Source: Streptomyces amritsarensis
Lineage (GTDB): Bacteria > Actinomycetota > Actinomycetes > Streptomycetales > Streptomycetaceae
Assembly (NCBI RefSeq): GCF_001953875.1
Contig: NZ_MQUR01000019.1
Coordinates: 27,749 to 91,748, forward strand
DNA: 64,000 nucleotides
Reading direction: 5' to 3'
Shown here: positions 63,956 through 64,000 of the stretch, piece after piece
Layout: every line of letters begins with the position of its first letter
How positions within the stretch are numbered: position 1 is the first letter of the stretch
The notes under the pieces: generated by a model
The model's database searches: none
What the model saw: only the letters and a program-made list of their open reading frames with translations
Told to the model about the DNA's origin: nothing
Translations under genes and position numbers: made by a program

Positions 63956-64000
63956 CGCGGCCGGACCACGGGCCGCCGGGGCGGGCGGCCGGACCACGGG

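Overview
The window is about 72% GC actinobacterial chromosome, almost certainly Streptomyces. The signs are parS sites built on TTTCACGTGAAA, a subtilisin-inhibitor gene, a sigF/sigN-type sporulation sigma pair, an Lsr2 paralogue, a mycothiol-type DinB protein and many GTG/TTG starts. From memory, the gene order (sigN, sigF, tadA, upp, dnaX, purD, purC, lsr2-like, purSQL) matches the S. coelicolor chromosome arm close to oriC. Three parS sites support an origin-proximal position. No rRNA, CRISPR array or complete insertion sequence was seen.

Layout. 0-4.4 kb: a translationally coupled five-gene operon (acyl-CoA dehydrogenase, MaoC-DUF35, acyl-CoA dehydrogenase, MaoC, thiolase-like aldolase) with the composition and order of the mycobacterial igr steroid side-chain operon. 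4.5-11.4 kb: a SigE-family sigma factor, two parS sites, an acyl-CoA ligase, a membrane-anchored monooxygenase-like protein, a giant degenerate PAS kinase and an SSI-type protease inhibitor. 11.5-16.2 kb: two tRNAs and small metabolic genes (PH domain, SMP-30, Lrp, DUF2797, ABM, amidohydrolase). 16.2-22.2 kb: an OmpR/kinase pair coupled to two membrane glycosyltransferases. 22.3-26.4 kb: a TetR regulator, a DHA2 exporter with its MarR repressor, and surface proteins. 26.6-30.6 kb: two SigB/SigF-type sigma factors, tRNA-Ser(CGA) and tadA. 30.6-41.8 kb: housekeeping and conserved hypothetical genes (universal stress protein, upp, HerA-like ATPase, orphan opcA, HhH-GPD glycosylase, VOC, WYL-tailed helicase-associated protein).

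42.0-44.2 kb is the accessory spot. A 58-bp copy of the 3' half of tRNA-Ser(GGA) lies exactly 2,100 bp from the intact gene. The interval between holds an antitoxin-like gene, a frameshifted PIN toxin and a putative phosphorothioate-sensing HNH restriction enzyme, but no integrase. This looks like a minimal or decayed defence island.

44.3-64.0 kb: SRP RNA, dnaX and the de novo purine genes purD, purC, purS, purQ and purL. Interspersed are a degenerate M48-like membrane protein, a DMFase-like protein, three tRNA-Gly genes, an ABC-transporter/two-component operon, an Lsr2 paralogue, a Cys-rich-tailed membrane protein, a sterol-carrier/DinB protein and a META lipoprotein.

Genes are mostly in short overlapping operons (ATGA, GTGA, TAGTG junctions), with strong GC-rich hairpin terminators at convergent ends. 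Family calls rest on sequence motifs and memory; no database search was run.
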